In this document: positions 1 to 6,296 of the stretch, one piece after another
How the letters are laid out: every line of letters starts with the position of its first letter
Position numbering within the stretch: position 1 is the stretch's first letter
DNA from: JAPLGE01 sp964355545
Lineage (GTDB): Bacteria; Bipolaricaulota; Bipolaricaulia; UBA7950; UBA9294
Assembly (NCBI GenBank): GCA_964355545.1
Contig: CAYHEK010000046.1
Coordinates: 1 to 12,881, forward strand
DNA length: 12,881 bases
Reading direction: 5' to 3'
Position numbers and translations under genes: made by a program
The notes under the pieces: generated by a model
What the model was told of the DNA's origin: nothing
The model's database searches: none
Seen by the model: only the letters and a program-made list of their open reading frames with translations

Positions 1-57
1 GAGCGTCGCGAAGTCGCCTTCGGCCTTCGCCACCCACTCAGCGGTGATCGGCTTCAT
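1..57 (-). CDS. HEPN-domain protein, N-terminal 19 codons only (putative toxin)
   Basis: Reading the minus strand from an ATG at 55-57 gives 19 open codons to the window edge, MKPITAEWVAKAEGDFATL. This matches the typical opening of prokaryotic HEPN proteins ('MKP-T-EWV-KAE-D'), in which the first helix carries an acidic, alanine-rich face. HEPN proteins of this kind are usually 120-145 residues and act as RNases through an Rx4-6H motif in the C-terminal half, which lies outside the window and cannot be checked. The ATG lies inside the 3' end of the nucleotidyltransferase gene (20-nt overlap, different frame), the usual arrangement of MNT-HEPN pairs. The family call rests on the N-terminal signature plus the neighbour; it is an inference from a short fragment. 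Confidence 0.6.
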   Translation of the reverse strand, partial: MKPITAEWVAKAEGDFATL

Positions 58-358
58 AGAGGACCGTTCCCTTCTCAAGGACGTCGCGGAGGAAAAGGTC
101 GCCCATCGCGAGTCGCTCGCGCACCGTCTCCGGCGTCCGCACGATGAGGTCGATCGGGAACGTGGGTTTCGTCTTCAGACGGATCTCGACGGCCTTGTCG
201 ACCGCGTGACCCGCGTCGGGCAGGATGACAAGAAGGTCCACGTCGGAGTCGCTCGTTGCCTTACCAGTTGCGTGCGAGCCGAAGAGGACGATGCGAAGGG
301 GGTGGAACTCGTGAGCGATCCGAAGACTTAGATCTCTGATCTCCTGCGTCGTTGCCAT
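38..358 (-). CDS. Minimal nucleotidyltransferase (MNT) domain protein, putative antitoxin of a HEPN-MNT pair
   Basis: A 106-residue protein, the usual size for stand-alone MNT proteins of the DNA polymerase beta superfamily. The active-site signature GSHATGKATSDSDVD (about residues 27-41) fits GSx10DxD, with the two aspartates as metal ligands; a third acidic position is probably the Asp in 'PIDLIV' near residue 70. In characterised HEPN-MNT (type VII) systems the MNT enzyme transfers AMP to a tyrosine of the HEPN RNase and silences it. The start is placed at ATG 356-358, after a G-rich Shine-Dalgarno-like GGGGGTG, because homologous proteins begin just before 'TTQEIRDLS-RI'. An upstream in-frame ATG at 493 would add 45 residues unlike the family. 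The HEPN-like gene starts within its last codons. Function as antitoxin is inferred. Confidence 0.87.
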   Translation of the reverse strand: MATTQEIRDLSLRIAHEFHPLRIVLFGSHATGKATSDSDVDLLVILPDAGHAVDKAVEIRLKTKPTFPIDLIVRTPETVRERLAMGDLFLRDVLEKGTVLYEADHR

Positions 359-395
359 GGGCACCCCCGAGTACCCTTCGCTTCTGTCATAGAAG

Positions 396-424
396 ATCTT
401 AGGGGCGGACGCACCCGGATGCAA
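396..424 (-). promoter_or_regulatory. Possible promoter of the MNT-HEPN pair
   Basis: On the minus strand TTGCAT (419-424) and TAAGAT (396-401) are separated by 17 bp, with 3/6 and 4/6 matches to the sigma70 consensus. Transcription would start near 389, giving a leader of about 30 nt before the ATG at 358. The boxes are weak, but the spacing equals that of the better promoters in the window, and the position falls in the only non-coding stretch upstream of the gene (359-482). Read-through from the helicase gene is the alternative. Confidence 0.35.
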
Positions 425-482
425 CGGCGAAGCGAAGGCGCGAGGCAGACGAGGTACCCACCAAGAAGAGCGGGCTCTCACG

Positions 483-3422
483 CTAGTCCGCATCCCCTCG
501 CGGGCAAATCGACCGGTACGGGCAGTAGAGGCAGGCCTGGTAGGTGGGCTCGGCGGGGAAGTGGCCCTTGCGGATCCCGGCGGCGGCGGTCTCGATGTCC
601 TTCAAGGCGCGCTCGAGGGTCTTCTCGTCGGGGACGGCGCGGCCGACGATCACCTCGGGGGTGAGGAAGAAGAGCTCGACCCGGTCGGGTAGCCGCTTGA
701 ACAGGCGCTCGAAGGCGAGCGAATAGATCGCAAGCTGGCGGCTCTTCTTCGTCCTCTCGTCCGCGTCGTCCTTGTCCTCGATGTCGGAGGTCTTGTAGTC
801 GATGACGACGCCTCCTCCCTCGGTGAGGTCGACCCGGTCGAAGAAGCCGATGACGCGCACGCTCCCCTCGGTGAAGGAGAAGTGGCGCTCGACGTAGGTG
901 GGGACGGTCGGGTCCTCCACGGCGTGGGCGTGGAAGTGCTCGATCGCCCGCAGCCCCTCCTGGAAGCGCAGTTCCTCGTGCTCGCGGGTGAGGAACCCCT
1001 CGGCCTGCCAGGTCCTCTTGAACGCCTCCTTAAGTTCGGCGAGGGGTGTGTCTGTTCCGCCGAGGCGATTCAGGTTCCAGAGCTTCACCGCCTGGTGGAC
1101 GGCGTAGCCGTAGATCACGGTGTGGTGCGGGCGGATCGGGACCTTGAGGACGTGGATGTAGCGGTACTTCATCGGGCAGGAGAGGTAGTCGTCGATCTTC
1201 TGGTGGCTGAGCGTGAGGAGGACCTCCCCGCGGCCGACGAGGGTCCCCGCCTCATCGGGAGTCGGGGCGGCCGGCGCGCCGTGGCGCGCGATCGCGGCGA
1301 GGGCGCTTCCCTTGGTCGGCTTGATCGCCCCGGGCGAGAGGTCGAGGGCCTCGCAGACGAACGGGCTCACCTTGCGGGCGCGCTTCCCGCCGTAGTCCTG
1401 GGCGCTCGTTAGGTAAAGGTCCTCCTTGGCGCGGGTCATCCCGACGTAGAAGAGTCTCCGCTCCTCCTGGGTGTGGAAGTCGGAGCTTGTCGCAATGAGG
1501 TCCTTCACGAGCGGGTCGGGGAGGCGAATCGGGTCCTCGCGGTGCGCGGGCGGGAAGCGGCCGGCGACGAGGCCGACCTGGAAGACGACTGGAAACTCGA
1601 GGCCCTTCGCCTGGTGGATCGTGAGGACGTTCACCGCGTCCTCGTCCCAGTCGGCCTCGCCAGCGGGCGGGTTGTCTCCCGCCTCGATCAGGGCGTCGAG
1701 GTAGTCGATGAACCAGGGGACGCGGTCGTAGCGGGCGACCTGGGCGAAGCGCTCGATGATCGAGAAGAGCTTGGCGAGGTTCTGGACCTTCGCCGCGTCC
1801 TTGGGGTCCGCGGAGTTCGACAGGGCCTCGAGGAGGCCGGTGCGCGTCGCAAGGTACTCGTACAGGACCTCGCCGGTCCGCTCTTGCGTCGCGACGGGGA
1901 GCATCGCGACAAGGTCGTCGAGGAGCCGCCCCATCGCCACGCGGCCTTCTGCGGAGAGGCCGAGGAAGTCCGAGTCCTTGGTCGCGATGCGGAAGACCTC
2001 AAACAGGCTCTTATTCCTCCTCTTCGCGAAGCTCGCGGCAAAGGCCAAGTCCTCCGCCGGGACGCGGTAGAGGGGGGAAGAGGCGAGGTGGTAGAAGGAG
2101 AGGTTGTCGCGCGGGTCAGAGACGAGGCGCAGGAAGGCGATCGCCGCCTTCACCTCCTCGCGGTCGTACAGGCCCCGGCTCCCGGAGAAACGCCACGGGA
2201 TCCGCAGGAGGTTCAAGGAGTGGAGGAAGGGGGCGGCCTGGGCGTTTGACCGGACGAGGATGGCGAAGTCGCGGAACGCTCTCCCCTCCTCCCGCGCACG
2301 GCGGGCGATTGTCTCCGCGACCGAGTCGCACTCCTCGCCGAGGGACTCGAAGTGCTCCTGGTGGATCGGGCTCCCTGTTCCATTCGCGGCGCGCAGGCGC
2401 TTCGTGATCCCGGCGCGCACCTCGAGGCGGTCGGGGTTGTTGTTCTGAATCAGGCGGTAGGAGGCGTCGAGGACTCCTTGAGTCGAGCGGTAGTTCTCGG
2501 TGAGGACGACCTTGTGCGCGTCGGGGAAATCCTTCTCGAAGTTCAAGATGTTCGAGATCGCCGCCCCGCGGAACTTGTAGATCGACTGGTCGTCGTCCCC
2601 GCACACGGTGAGGTTCTTGTGGCTCGCTAGGAGCTTCAAAAGCTCGAATTGGGCGAAGTTCGTGTCCTGAAACTCGTCGACCAGGATGTAGCGGAACCGC
2701 TCCTGCACGCGCTTTAAGACAAGCGGATTCGTCCGCAGGAGCTTCAAGACGAGGGTGATGAGATCGCCGAAGTCGACGCAGCCGTGCTCGGCGAGGAGCT
2801 TCTGGTAGGCGGCGTAGGTCTTCGCCAGTTCCTCCTGGTCGGCGAGGTCGGCCTCGAGGAGGCGCCGCTCCTCCTCGTCGGCGGGAGGAGCGCACTGGAG
2901 CCTCTCCCGGAGCCCCACGGCGTAGGCTACGTACTCGTCGGGGGTCACGTCTTCGTCTTTCGCCCGGCTGAAGAGGGTGAGGATCGCCGCGAGGTGCCGC
3001 ACCGGGTTCCCGAGCGGCCGGAAGCGGGCGACGGGAAGCTCGAACAGGTGCTCCTTGAGGAAGAGGACCTGCTCGGGTTCAGTGAGGATGCGGAAGTCGG
3101 GTGTAAGGCCGAGGAGGATCGCGTTCTCGCGCAGGAGGCGATCGCAGAAGGAGTGGAAGGTCCCGATCTGGGCCTCGATGTAGCCGTAGGGGACGAGGCG
3201 ATCGACCCGCTCCTCCATCTCTGCCGCCGCCCGCTCGGTGAAGGTGAGGCCGAGGATCTCGGCCGGCCTCGCCCTCTTCTCCGCGATCAGCCAGGCGATG
3301 CGGCGGGTGATGACGGTCGTCTTCCCGGTCCCCACGCCGGCGATCACGAGGAGGGGACCCTCCCCGTAGGTGACCGCCTCGCGCTGTGCCTCGTTCAGAT
3401 CGGCTAAAAGGTGCTCGCTCAT
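483..3422 (-). CDS. UvrD/Rep-type superfamily 1 helicase fused to an iron-sulfur RecB-family (PD-(D/E)XK) nuclease
   Basis: A 979-residue helicase-nuclease predicted to unwind and degrade DNA ends, in repair or against foreign DNA. The N-terminal motor is complete: Q motif NEAQREAV (10-17), Walker A GVGTGKTT (29-36), motif II DEFQDTN (249-255), motif III GDDDQSIYKFRGA (about 275-287), motif IV TENYRST, motif V TIHQAKGLEFP and motif VI RRLFYVGMTRAK. The C-terminal nuclease domain shows Cys749, His776 (GYAVHQAV), Asp862/865, DYK (875-877), QLAIY (896-900), and C-x2-C-x5-C at 964, 967 and 973. The four cysteines fit the 4Fe-4S 'iron staple' of AddB, Adn and Cas4. The fusion resembles mycobacterial AdnA/AdnB. 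It starts at ATG 3420-3422, with a promoter close upstream. No partner subunit (AddB, AdnA) is present in the window. The biochemical class is secure; the biological role is inferred. Confidence 0.95.
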   Translation of the reverse strand: MSEHLLADLNEAQREAVTYGEGPLLVIAGVGTGKTTVITRRIAWLIAEKRARPAEILGLTFTERAAAEMEERVDRLVPYGYIEAQIGTFHSFCDRLLRENAILLGLTPDFRILTEPEQVLFLKEHLFELPVARFRPLGNPVRHLAAILTLFSRAKDEDVTPDEYVAYAVGLRERLQCAPPADEEERRLLEADLADQEELAKTYAAYQKLLAEHGCVDFGDLITLVLKLLRTNPLVLKRVQERFRYILVDEFQDTNFAQFELLKLLASHKNLTVCGDDDQSIYKFRGAAISNILNFEKDFPDAHKVVLTENYRSTQGVLDASYRLIQNNNPDRLEVRAGITKRLRAANGTGSPIHQEHFESLGEECDSVAETIARRAREEGRAFRDFAILVRSNAQAAPFLHSLNLLRIPWRFSGSRGLYDREEVKAAIAFLRLVSDPRDNLSFYHLASSPLYRVPAEDLAFAASFAKRRNKSLFEVFRIATKDSDFLGLSAEGRVAMGRLLDDLVAMLPVATQERTGEVLYEYLATRTGLLEALSNSADPKDAAKVQNLAKLFSIIERFAQVARYDRVPWFIDYLDALIEAGDNPPAGEADWDEDAVNVLTIHQAKGLEFPVVFQVGLVAGRFPPAHREDPIRLPDPLVKDLIATSSDFHTQEERRLFYVGMTRAKEDLYLTSAQDYGGKRARKVSPFVCEALDLSPGAIKPTKGSALAAIARHGAPAAPTPDEAGTLVGRGEVLLTLSHQKIDDYLSCPMKYRYIHVLKVPIRPHHTVIYGYAVHQAVKLWNLNRLGGTDTPLAELKEAFKRTWQAEGFLTREHEELRFQEGLRAIEHFHAHAVEDPTVPTYVERHFSFTEGSVRVIGFFDRVDLTEGGGVVIDYKTSDIEDKDDADERTKKSRQLAIYSLAFERLFKRLPDRVELFFLTPEVIVGRAVPDEKTLERALKDIETAAAGIRKGHFPAEPTYQACLYCPYRSICPRGDAD

Positions 3423-3436
3423 CGGCTCTCACGGAG

Positions 3437-3465
3437 AGTATAGGAGGCGCCGCACGGAGGGGCAA
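3437..3465 (-). promoter_or_regulatory. Sigma70-type promoter of the helicase-nuclease gene
   Basis: The minus strand reads TTGCCC (3460-3465, 4/6 to consensus), 17 bp, then TATACT (3437-3442, 5/6). The expected start of transcription is near 3430, leaving only about 8 nt before the ATG at 3422, with GAGAG as the only Shine-Dalgarno-like bases. The -35 box lies within the left arm of an inverted repeat (3461-3468). It is back to back with the DUF554 promoter; the two -35 boxes are 5 bp apart. Confidence 0.55.
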
Positions 3466-3503
3466 TCCCGTTGTGATGCGGGCGCGGCGAGGATAGGATT
3501 GCC
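3461..3503. repeat. 8-bp inverted repeat spanning the divergent promoters (possible operator)
   Basis: GGCAATCC (3461-3468) and GGATTGCC (3496-3503) are perfect inverted copies separated by 27 bp. The left arm overlaps the -35 box of the helicase promoter. The right arm overlaps the -10 box of the DUF554 promoter and ends 2 bp before its ATG. One regulator binding both arms could control both genes. An 8-bp match in a region this short can arise by chance, so the operator role is only a suggestion. Confidence 0.35.
3471..3499 (+). promoter_or_regulatory. Probable leaderless promoter of the DUF554-MFS operon
   Basis: TTGTGA (3471-3476, 4/6) and TAGGAT (3494-3499, 4/6) are spaced 17 bp. The base 7 nt after the -10 box is the A of the DUF554 ATG (3506), so the transcript should begin at the start codon. 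The bases just before the ATG (GGATTGCCGC) contain no Shine-Dalgarno, which agrees with a leaderless mRNA. Confidence 0.42.
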
Positions 3504-3505
3504 GC

Positions 3506-4213
3506 ATGCTCGGGACGTGGATCAACGTGGGAGCCGTCCTCGTCGGCGCCTCGGCCGGGCTCCTCATCGGGAGGAGGATCCCGGAGGCGATCACGCGCTT
3601 CGTCACCGCCGGGATCGGCCTCGTGACCCTCGTGGTCGGGGCGAAGCTCGCGATCGGGACGGAGAACCCCGTCGTCCTTCTCCTCGCCCTCCTCATCGGC
3701 GGCGGGCTCGGGACGTGGCTTGCGATCGAGGATCGCCTCGGGCGTCTGGGAGAGGCGTGTGAGCGGCTCTTCCCGAATGCGGCGAAGGGGACGATCCCGC
3801 AGGGGTTCGTCGCGGCGACCCTCCTCTTCTGCGTGGGGCCGATGGCGATCCTCGGGTCGATCCGCGACGGCGTGTACGGAGACTGGCAGCTCCTCGGCCT
3901 CAAGGCGATCATGGACGGGATCTCCTCGGTCGGCCTCGTCGCCGGCCTGGGACTGGGGGTCTTCCTCTCCGCGGGGAGCGTCCTCGTCTACCAGGGCGGG
4001 ATCAGCCTCGTCGCGCGACTTGCGATCGCGCCGGGAGCCGGCTCCGTCCTTGCGCCCTCTCCGGCCCTCACCGAGTTCAACGCCGTCGGAGGCGCGGTCC
4101 TCATTGCGCTTTCCTTGAAGCTCCTAGCGATCCGCGACCTGCGCGTGGGGAACCTCCTCCCGGCACTCGCCTTCGCGCCGCTCCTGGGCTGGGCGCTCGC
4201 GCGTCTCGGGTAG
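3506..4213 (+). CDS. DUF554 family integral membrane protein (YdfK/YqgA-like)
   Basis: A 235-residue, strongly hydrophobic protein with about six to seven membrane segments. The family is recognised from the opening 'MLGTWINVGAVLVGASAGLLIG', the central 'FCVGPMAILGSI-DG' and 'LKAIMDGISSV' motifs, and the C-terminal 'EFNAVGGAVLIALSLKLL' followed by 'IRDLRVGNLLPAL'. Length is normal for DUF554 (about 225-240). The biochemical function of the family is not established; these are inner-membrane proteins, presumably transporters or channels. It is the first gene of a two-gene operon: its TAG stop at 4211-4213 is embedded in the Shine-Dalgarno (AGGAG, 4212-4216) of the following MFS gene. It is transcribed divergently from the helicase and has no Shine-Dalgarno of its own. 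Confidence 0.9.
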   Translation: MLGTWINVGAVLVGASAGLLIGRRIPEAITRFVTAGIGLVTLVVGAKLAIGTENPVVLLLALLIGGGLGTWLAIEDRLGRLGEACERLFPNAAKGTIPQGFVAATLLFCVGPMAILGSIRDGVYGDWQLLGLKAIMDGISSVGLVAGLGLGVFLSAGSVLVYQGGISLVARLAIAPGAGSVLAPSPALTEFNAVGGAVLIALSLKLLAIRDLRVGNLLPALAFAPLLGWALARLG

Positions 4214-4225
4214 GAGCGGACCACG

Positions 4226-5488
4226 GTGAAGCTCGTCGACCGGATTCGCCCACTGCTTGAGCGCTACGACCGGAGGCTCTGGGTCCTCTTCGCCGTCCAA
4301 CTTGTAGTCGCGCTTGGGTTTGGCGCGGCGATGCCTTTCGTCAGCCTCTATCTCTATCAGGAGCGCGGGGTCCCGATGACCCTCGTCGGGACGATGATGC
4401 TTTGTGCCGCCGTGGCGAGCGCCGTCGGAAGGATCCTCGGTGGCGAGCTCGCGGACCGAGTCGGGCGGAAGCCCCTGGTGGTCGGGGCGATGGTTCTGCA
4501 GACAGGGTTCTTCCTGGCGATGGCGTGGACCATCGCCCGGCACGCGCCGATTCTCGGGATCGCCTCGGCCTTCTTGGCCGTCCGCTTCGCCGGGTCGGCC
4601 ACGGAGCCCGGGATCAGCGCCATGGTGGCGGACGTCGTCCCGCCCGAGCGGCGCATCGAGGCGTTCGGGCTCCTCCGAATCGGCGGGAACACCGGCTGGG
4701 CCATTGGGCCGGCCGTGGGGGGGTTCCTCCTCACGGTGTCGTACGACTCCCTCTTCCTGCTCACGGCGGCGGCGACGCTCGTCGGCGGCGTCCTCGTTCT
4801 CTTCCTGACCCGGGAGTCGCTCGGCGCCCGCGCGGAGGAGCCGTTCTCGCTCCTCCGGCTCCTCGACGCCGGCCGCGACCGGCGGTTCCTCGGCTTCACC
4901 GTGTGGAGCCTCTCTCTCTTCCTCCTCGTGGGGCAGTTCGCGACGACGTTCACCGTCTTCTCCACGGGCGCTCTCGGGGTGAGCGACGTCGCCCTGGGAT
5001 TCCTCTTCGCACTGAACGGCCTCATCTGCGTCTTCCTCCAATGGCCCGCCTCCGCGGCGGCGAAGAGGTTGGGCATGCGCGCTTCGCTCGTCGTGTCGAG
5101 CCTCCTCTACGCCCTGGGCTACTTCTCCGTCGGCCTCGTCCCGACGGCCGGGTACCTCTACCTCTGCATGACGGTGCTCACCTTCGGGGAGATCCTCTTC
5201 TCCCCCACGGCGAACGCCATGGTGACGAACCTCGCCCCCTCGGGGAAGACCGGGAGGTATCTTGGCTTCTACGGGCTCGCGGAGGGGTTCGGGCGATCCG
5301 CGGGGCCGTTCTTCGGCGGGCTCCTCCTCGACCGGCTCTTGGGGCGACCGGTCGTCCTGTGGGGCGCGCTCGCCGGGTTCGGCGTCGTCGCGGCGGTCGG
5401 GTTCTTCTTCTTGACGAGGAAGGTCGAGGCGCGGCCGGCCGAGGAGGTCAGTCGACGGCGAAGATCCTCCCTGGCGGGACGAGGGTGA
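4226..5488 (+). CDS. Major facilitator superfamily exporter (drug-efflux-like)
   Basis: A 420-residue protein with the 12-helix profile of the major facilitator superfamily. Motif A, GELADRVGRKP (about 73-83), sits in the loop between helices 2 and 3. A second-half counterpart (AKRLGMR, about 275-281) follows a central charged loop around residues 195-215. This pattern fits H+-coupled efflux carriers of the DHA1 type; the substrate cannot be read from sequence. GTG at 4226-4228 is chosen because AGGAG (4212-4216) lies 9 bases upstream and no better ATG precedes the first helix. Only 12 nt separate it from DUF554, so the two are probably co-transcribed and translationally coupled. The last 13 codons (a basic tail, VSRRRRSSLAGRG) overlap the end of the convergent metallo-hydrolase gene by 41 bp. 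Confidence 0.9.
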   Translation: MKLVDRIRPLLERYDRRLWVLFAVQLVVALGFGAAMPFVSLYLYQERGVPMTLVGTMMLCAAVASAVGRILGGELADRVGRKPLVVGAMVLQTGFFLAMAWTIARHAPILGIASAFLAVRFAGSATEPGISAMVADVVPPERRIEAFGLLRIGGNTGWAIGPAVGGFLLTVSYDSLFLLTAAATLVGGVLVLFLTRESLGARAEEPFSLLRLLDAGRDRRFLGFTVWSLSLFLLVGQFATTFTVFSTGALGVSDVALGFLFALNGLICVFLQWPASAAAKRLGMRASLVVSSLLYALGYFSVGLVPTAGYLYLCMTVLTFGEILFSPTANAMVTNLAPSGKTGRYLGFYGLAEGFGRSAGPFFGGLLLDRLLGRPVVLWGALAGFGVVAAVGFFFLTRKVEARPAEEVSRRRRSSLAGRG

Positions 5489-6296
5489 CCTTGAAGTCGA
5501 GGCCCTCGTAGGAGCCGCTCGCGGCGGCGATCTCCTTGAGCTTTGCCTTGTAGCGGCTCGAGATGTGGAGGCACACGAGCTCCTTCTTCACCCCGGCGGT
5601 CCGCGCCACCTCGATCGCCTCGGCGAGGGTCGCGTGCTTGTACTCCTTGCGGTCGCGCTCGTCGAGGAAGGTCGTGTCATGGCAGAGGACCTCGGTCCCT
5701 TCCACGTAGGCCGGTCGGATCCCGACCGAGTCTCCGCCGTAGGAGAAGAGGCGTTGGTGGTAGGTCTCGGTGACCGCCTCCCTCCCCTTTGTGCGGACGA
5801 TGCGCACGATCTCCGCCTGCGAAGCCCCGGAGAGCTCAGGCCGGAGGCGGTGGCGGACCTCGACGACGTTGTAGCCGAGGGACTCTTCGCTCTCCACGTG
5901 CACGGTCGGGAAGGTCTCGATGTAGCGGGGCATCTGGGAAGCGAGGAGGTCGACCCGGTCGCCCGGCTCGAGGGGGACCCACTCAAGGTCGTAGTTTAGG
6001 TAGCGGTTCGTCTTGGCGAGGAAGGCCATCATCTCCAAGATGAGGTAATTCCCCTTGGGGTAGTAGATCACGAGTTCCTTCTCCCGGTCGCCCATCGCGT
6101 TATTGCGGATGTTGACCAGGCCGACGAGGCCGGCGGTGTGGTCGGCGTGGCCGTGGGAGAGGAAGACACGCCGGATGGCGAACGCCTTGTTCCCGAGCAC
6201 GGAGCTCGCCGCCTCACCGGCGTCGAACAGGATCCGGTCCGGGCTGTAGTAGACCCAGGTCGAGTAGAGGCCCTTGGAGTAGATGAGGAGCTTCAT
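5448..6296 (-). CDS. RNase Z-like metallo-beta-lactamase-fold hydrolase
   Basis: A 282-residue protein of the metallo-beta-lactamase superfamily. The metal site is complete: H48-G-H50-A-D52-H53, a further His at 133 (TVHVESEESLGYNV), Asp207 (LCHDTTF), His221 (KHATLAEA) and His244 (LHISSRY). The spacing and the 'HAT--EA' and 'LxHxSSRY' motifs match the RNase Z (tRNA 3'-endonuclease, COG1234) branch. The protein is short at the N-terminus: it lacks the 'GTGGG-P' loop usual before the first strand of RNase Z, so tRNA processing is uncertain and a related phosphodiesterase activity is an alternative. Its ATG (6294-6296) overlaps the stop of the upstream phosphodiesterase gene as ATGA, implying coupled translation from one mRNA. 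Its 3' end overlaps the convergent MFS gene. Confidence 0.88.
   Translation of the reverse strand: MKLLIYSKGLYSTWVYYSPDRILFDAGEAASSVLGNKAFAIRRVFLSHGHADHTAGLVGLVNIRNNAMGDREKELVIYYPKGNYLILEMMAFLAKTNRYLNYDLEWVPLEPGDRVDLLASQMPRYIETFPTVHVESEESLGYNVVEVRHRLRPELSGASQAEIVRIVRTKGREAVTETYHQRLFSYGGDSVGIRPAYVEGTEVLCHDTTFLDERDRKEYKHATLAEAIEVARTAGVKKELVCLHISSRYKAKLKEIAAASGSYEGLDFKVTLVPPGRIFAVD

Noticed and set aside
463..482. Short AGAG-CCCG-CTCT hairpin after the helicase stop followed by TCTT on the minus strand
   Set aside because: Only 4 bp of stem and no U-run, too weak to call a terminator.
359..493. In-frame ATG at 491-493 that would extend the MNT protein by 45 residues and overlap the helicase stop
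   Set aside because: The extension is unlike MNT N-termini and would run through the better start region; the family start and a G-rich Shine-Dalgarno support ATG 356-358.
882..2249. Long plus-strand open frames opposite the helicase gene (for example 882-1412 and 1473-2249)
   Set aside because: They are GC-rich antisense shadows of the helicase codons, with no recognisable domain and no ribosome-binding site.
3426..3438. CTCTC-ACG-GAGAG inverted repeat at the helicase transcription start
   Set aside because: Five base pairs with a 3-base loop, partly upstream of the predicted transcript start; probably chance.
4402..5511. A 369-codon plus-strand frame overlapping the MFS gene
   Set aside because: An Arg/Pro/Gly-rich alternative frame of the MFS gene; composition is typical of a GC-rich shadow frame.
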